A DNA stretch of 5,940 nucleotides from Mucilaginibacter_A sp050954865 (lineage in GTDB: Bacteria > Bacteroidota > Bacteroidia > Sphingobacteriales > Sphingobacteriaceae): NCBI GenBank assembly GCA_050954865.1, contig JBPBQN010000050.1, positions 1 to 5,940 of the forward strand. The letters are read 5' to 3'. A model generated the notes under the pieces. It made no database searches. It saw only the letters and a list, made by a program, of their open reading frames with translations, and was not told the origin of the DNA. The translations under genes and the position numbers were made by a program. This document shows, in pieces, positions 5,530 to 5,940 of this stretch. Each line of letters opens with the position of its first letter. Position 1 is the stretch's first letter.

Positions 5530-5940
5530 ATGGATACAAAAACTACTGAGCGTGCGCCAGCTCCCTCAAGATTGGCCCTTATTGAACAATTTTTTAAAGA
5601 CCGCTTTGATTTACGGTATAACCTGATTAAAAACGAGCCAGAAATGAAGAAACTTTCTGATGGAAATTGGGAAGCAATTAATGAAAACACTTTGTATAGA
5701 ATGCTGCATCATCACAGGACTAAAGCTACTATACAAGATATTCAAATCCTTTTAGGTTCAGATTTCGTGAAGCAGTATAATCCAATAGCCGCTTATTTTA
5801 ATCGGGTTCAACCTTTATGGAACGAAGAACAAGATGGAGATTCTGTTAATTACCTTGCTGGTTTTTTAAATATAAAAGACCCTGAACGCTTCAAAACCAA
5901 CTTTAAAAAATGGCTAGTCAGGTGTGTTGTTTGTGCATTA
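5530..5940 (+). CDS. VapE/VirE-type primase-helicase protein, N-terminal part only
   Basis: An open frame of 137 codons runs to the window edge without a stop. After a short tail (MDTKTTERAPAPS) comes RLALIEQFFKDRFDLRYNLI and, further on, ENTLYRMLHHHR (52-63), YNPIAAYF (83-90), PLW (95-97) and FKTNFKKWLVRCVVCAL (121-137). This order (NP-x2-YF, then W, then the F-x3-F-KKWLVR-x-V-x-CAL block) is what I know from the start of VapE/VirE-domain proteins on Bacteroidota elements, upstream of a P-loop ATPase domain. Those proteins are thought to act in element DNA replication. The ATPase motifs would lie beyond 5940 and cannot be checked. The start lacks a Shine-Dalgarno sequence. The gene follows an HTH gene and a structured intergenic region, consistent with a replication module. 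Confidence 0.75.
   Translation, partial: MDTKTTERAPAPSRLALIEQFFKDRFDLRYNLIKNEPEMKKLSDGNWEAINENTLYRMLHHHRTKATIQDIQILLGSDFVKQYNPIAAYFNRVQPLWNEEQDGDSVNYLAGFLNIKDPERFKTNFKKWLVRCVVCAL

Larger units (their letters stand above)
2109..5940. mobile_element. Integrated mobile element, left part (right end outside window)
   Basis: From the mnmE 3' end onward the window holds a zinc-finger/HTH gene, a tyrosine integrase, an unknown membrane protein, an excisionase-type HTH gene and a VapE-like primase-helicase gene, all on the plus strand and visibly more AT-rich than mnmE. This is the integration-and-replication module of a Bacteroidota integrative element. No relaxase, coupling protein, capsid or terminase gene is visible, so a mobilisable element, a phage satellite or a decayed prophage are all possible. 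The left boundary is inferred from the mnmE target and could lie somewhat further right. Confidence 0.8.

Noticed and set aside
5691..5940. Second copy of the mnmE 3' end as right attachment site
   Set aside because: I looked for TTGTATCGGAAAG in the rest of the window and found none; the right end must lie beyond the window.

Overview
The window looks like a Bacteroidota chromosome (order not resolvable by eye) at the junction between core genes and an integrated mobile element. Three things support this. Promoter-like sites match the Bacteroidota TTTG / TAnnTTTG pattern rather than sigma-70 boxes, and most starts lack a Shine-Dalgarno sequence. The integrase and its zinc-finger/HTH partner belong to protein types typical of Bacteroidota elements. 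The last gene has the N-terminal region of a VapE/VirE-type primase-helicase protein of the kind found on such elements.

Core part (1-2126). A DUF3050 gene lies on the minus strand (210 codons visible, C-terminal end outside the window). It is divergent from mnmE, which encodes the tRNA-modifying GTPase MnmE and is complete at 459 codons. The 116 bases between them hold the start signals of both genes.

Element part (from about 2109-2126 to the right edge). The sequence becomes visibly more AT-rich after mnmE. The 3' end of mnmE, which encodes the invariant CxGK tail, is a known integration target of tyrosine recombinases in other bacteria (SGI1 type), and a tyrosine integrase gene lies only about 600 bases away. 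I infer that mnmE is the attachment gene; the matching right-end repeat is not in the window. A strong terminator (2166-2202) follows. Next come a Bacteroidota-type promoter with an 18-bp perfect palindrome (2226-2282), a 12-codon leader-peptide candidate, and four in-phase 10-bp repeats that run into the first start codon.

The first three genes form a tight operon: zinc-finger/excisionase-like HTH protein, tyrosine recombinase (4-base ATGA overlap), and an unrecognised membrane protein with a 47-residue internal tandem duplication (3-base gap). After a 62-base gap comes a second, different excisionase-type HTH protein. A 123-base intergenic stretch with two hairpins follows, and then the VapE-like replication gene, which runs off the edge.

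Likely working logic, by inference: the two small HTH proteins control or direct excision and expression, the recombinase inserts and removes the element at mnmE, and the VapE-like protein supports replication of the excised form. Nothing in view (no relaxase, capsid or packaging gene) decides between a mobilisable element and a phage satellite. The best candidate for something undescribed is the membrane protein locked into the recombination operon.
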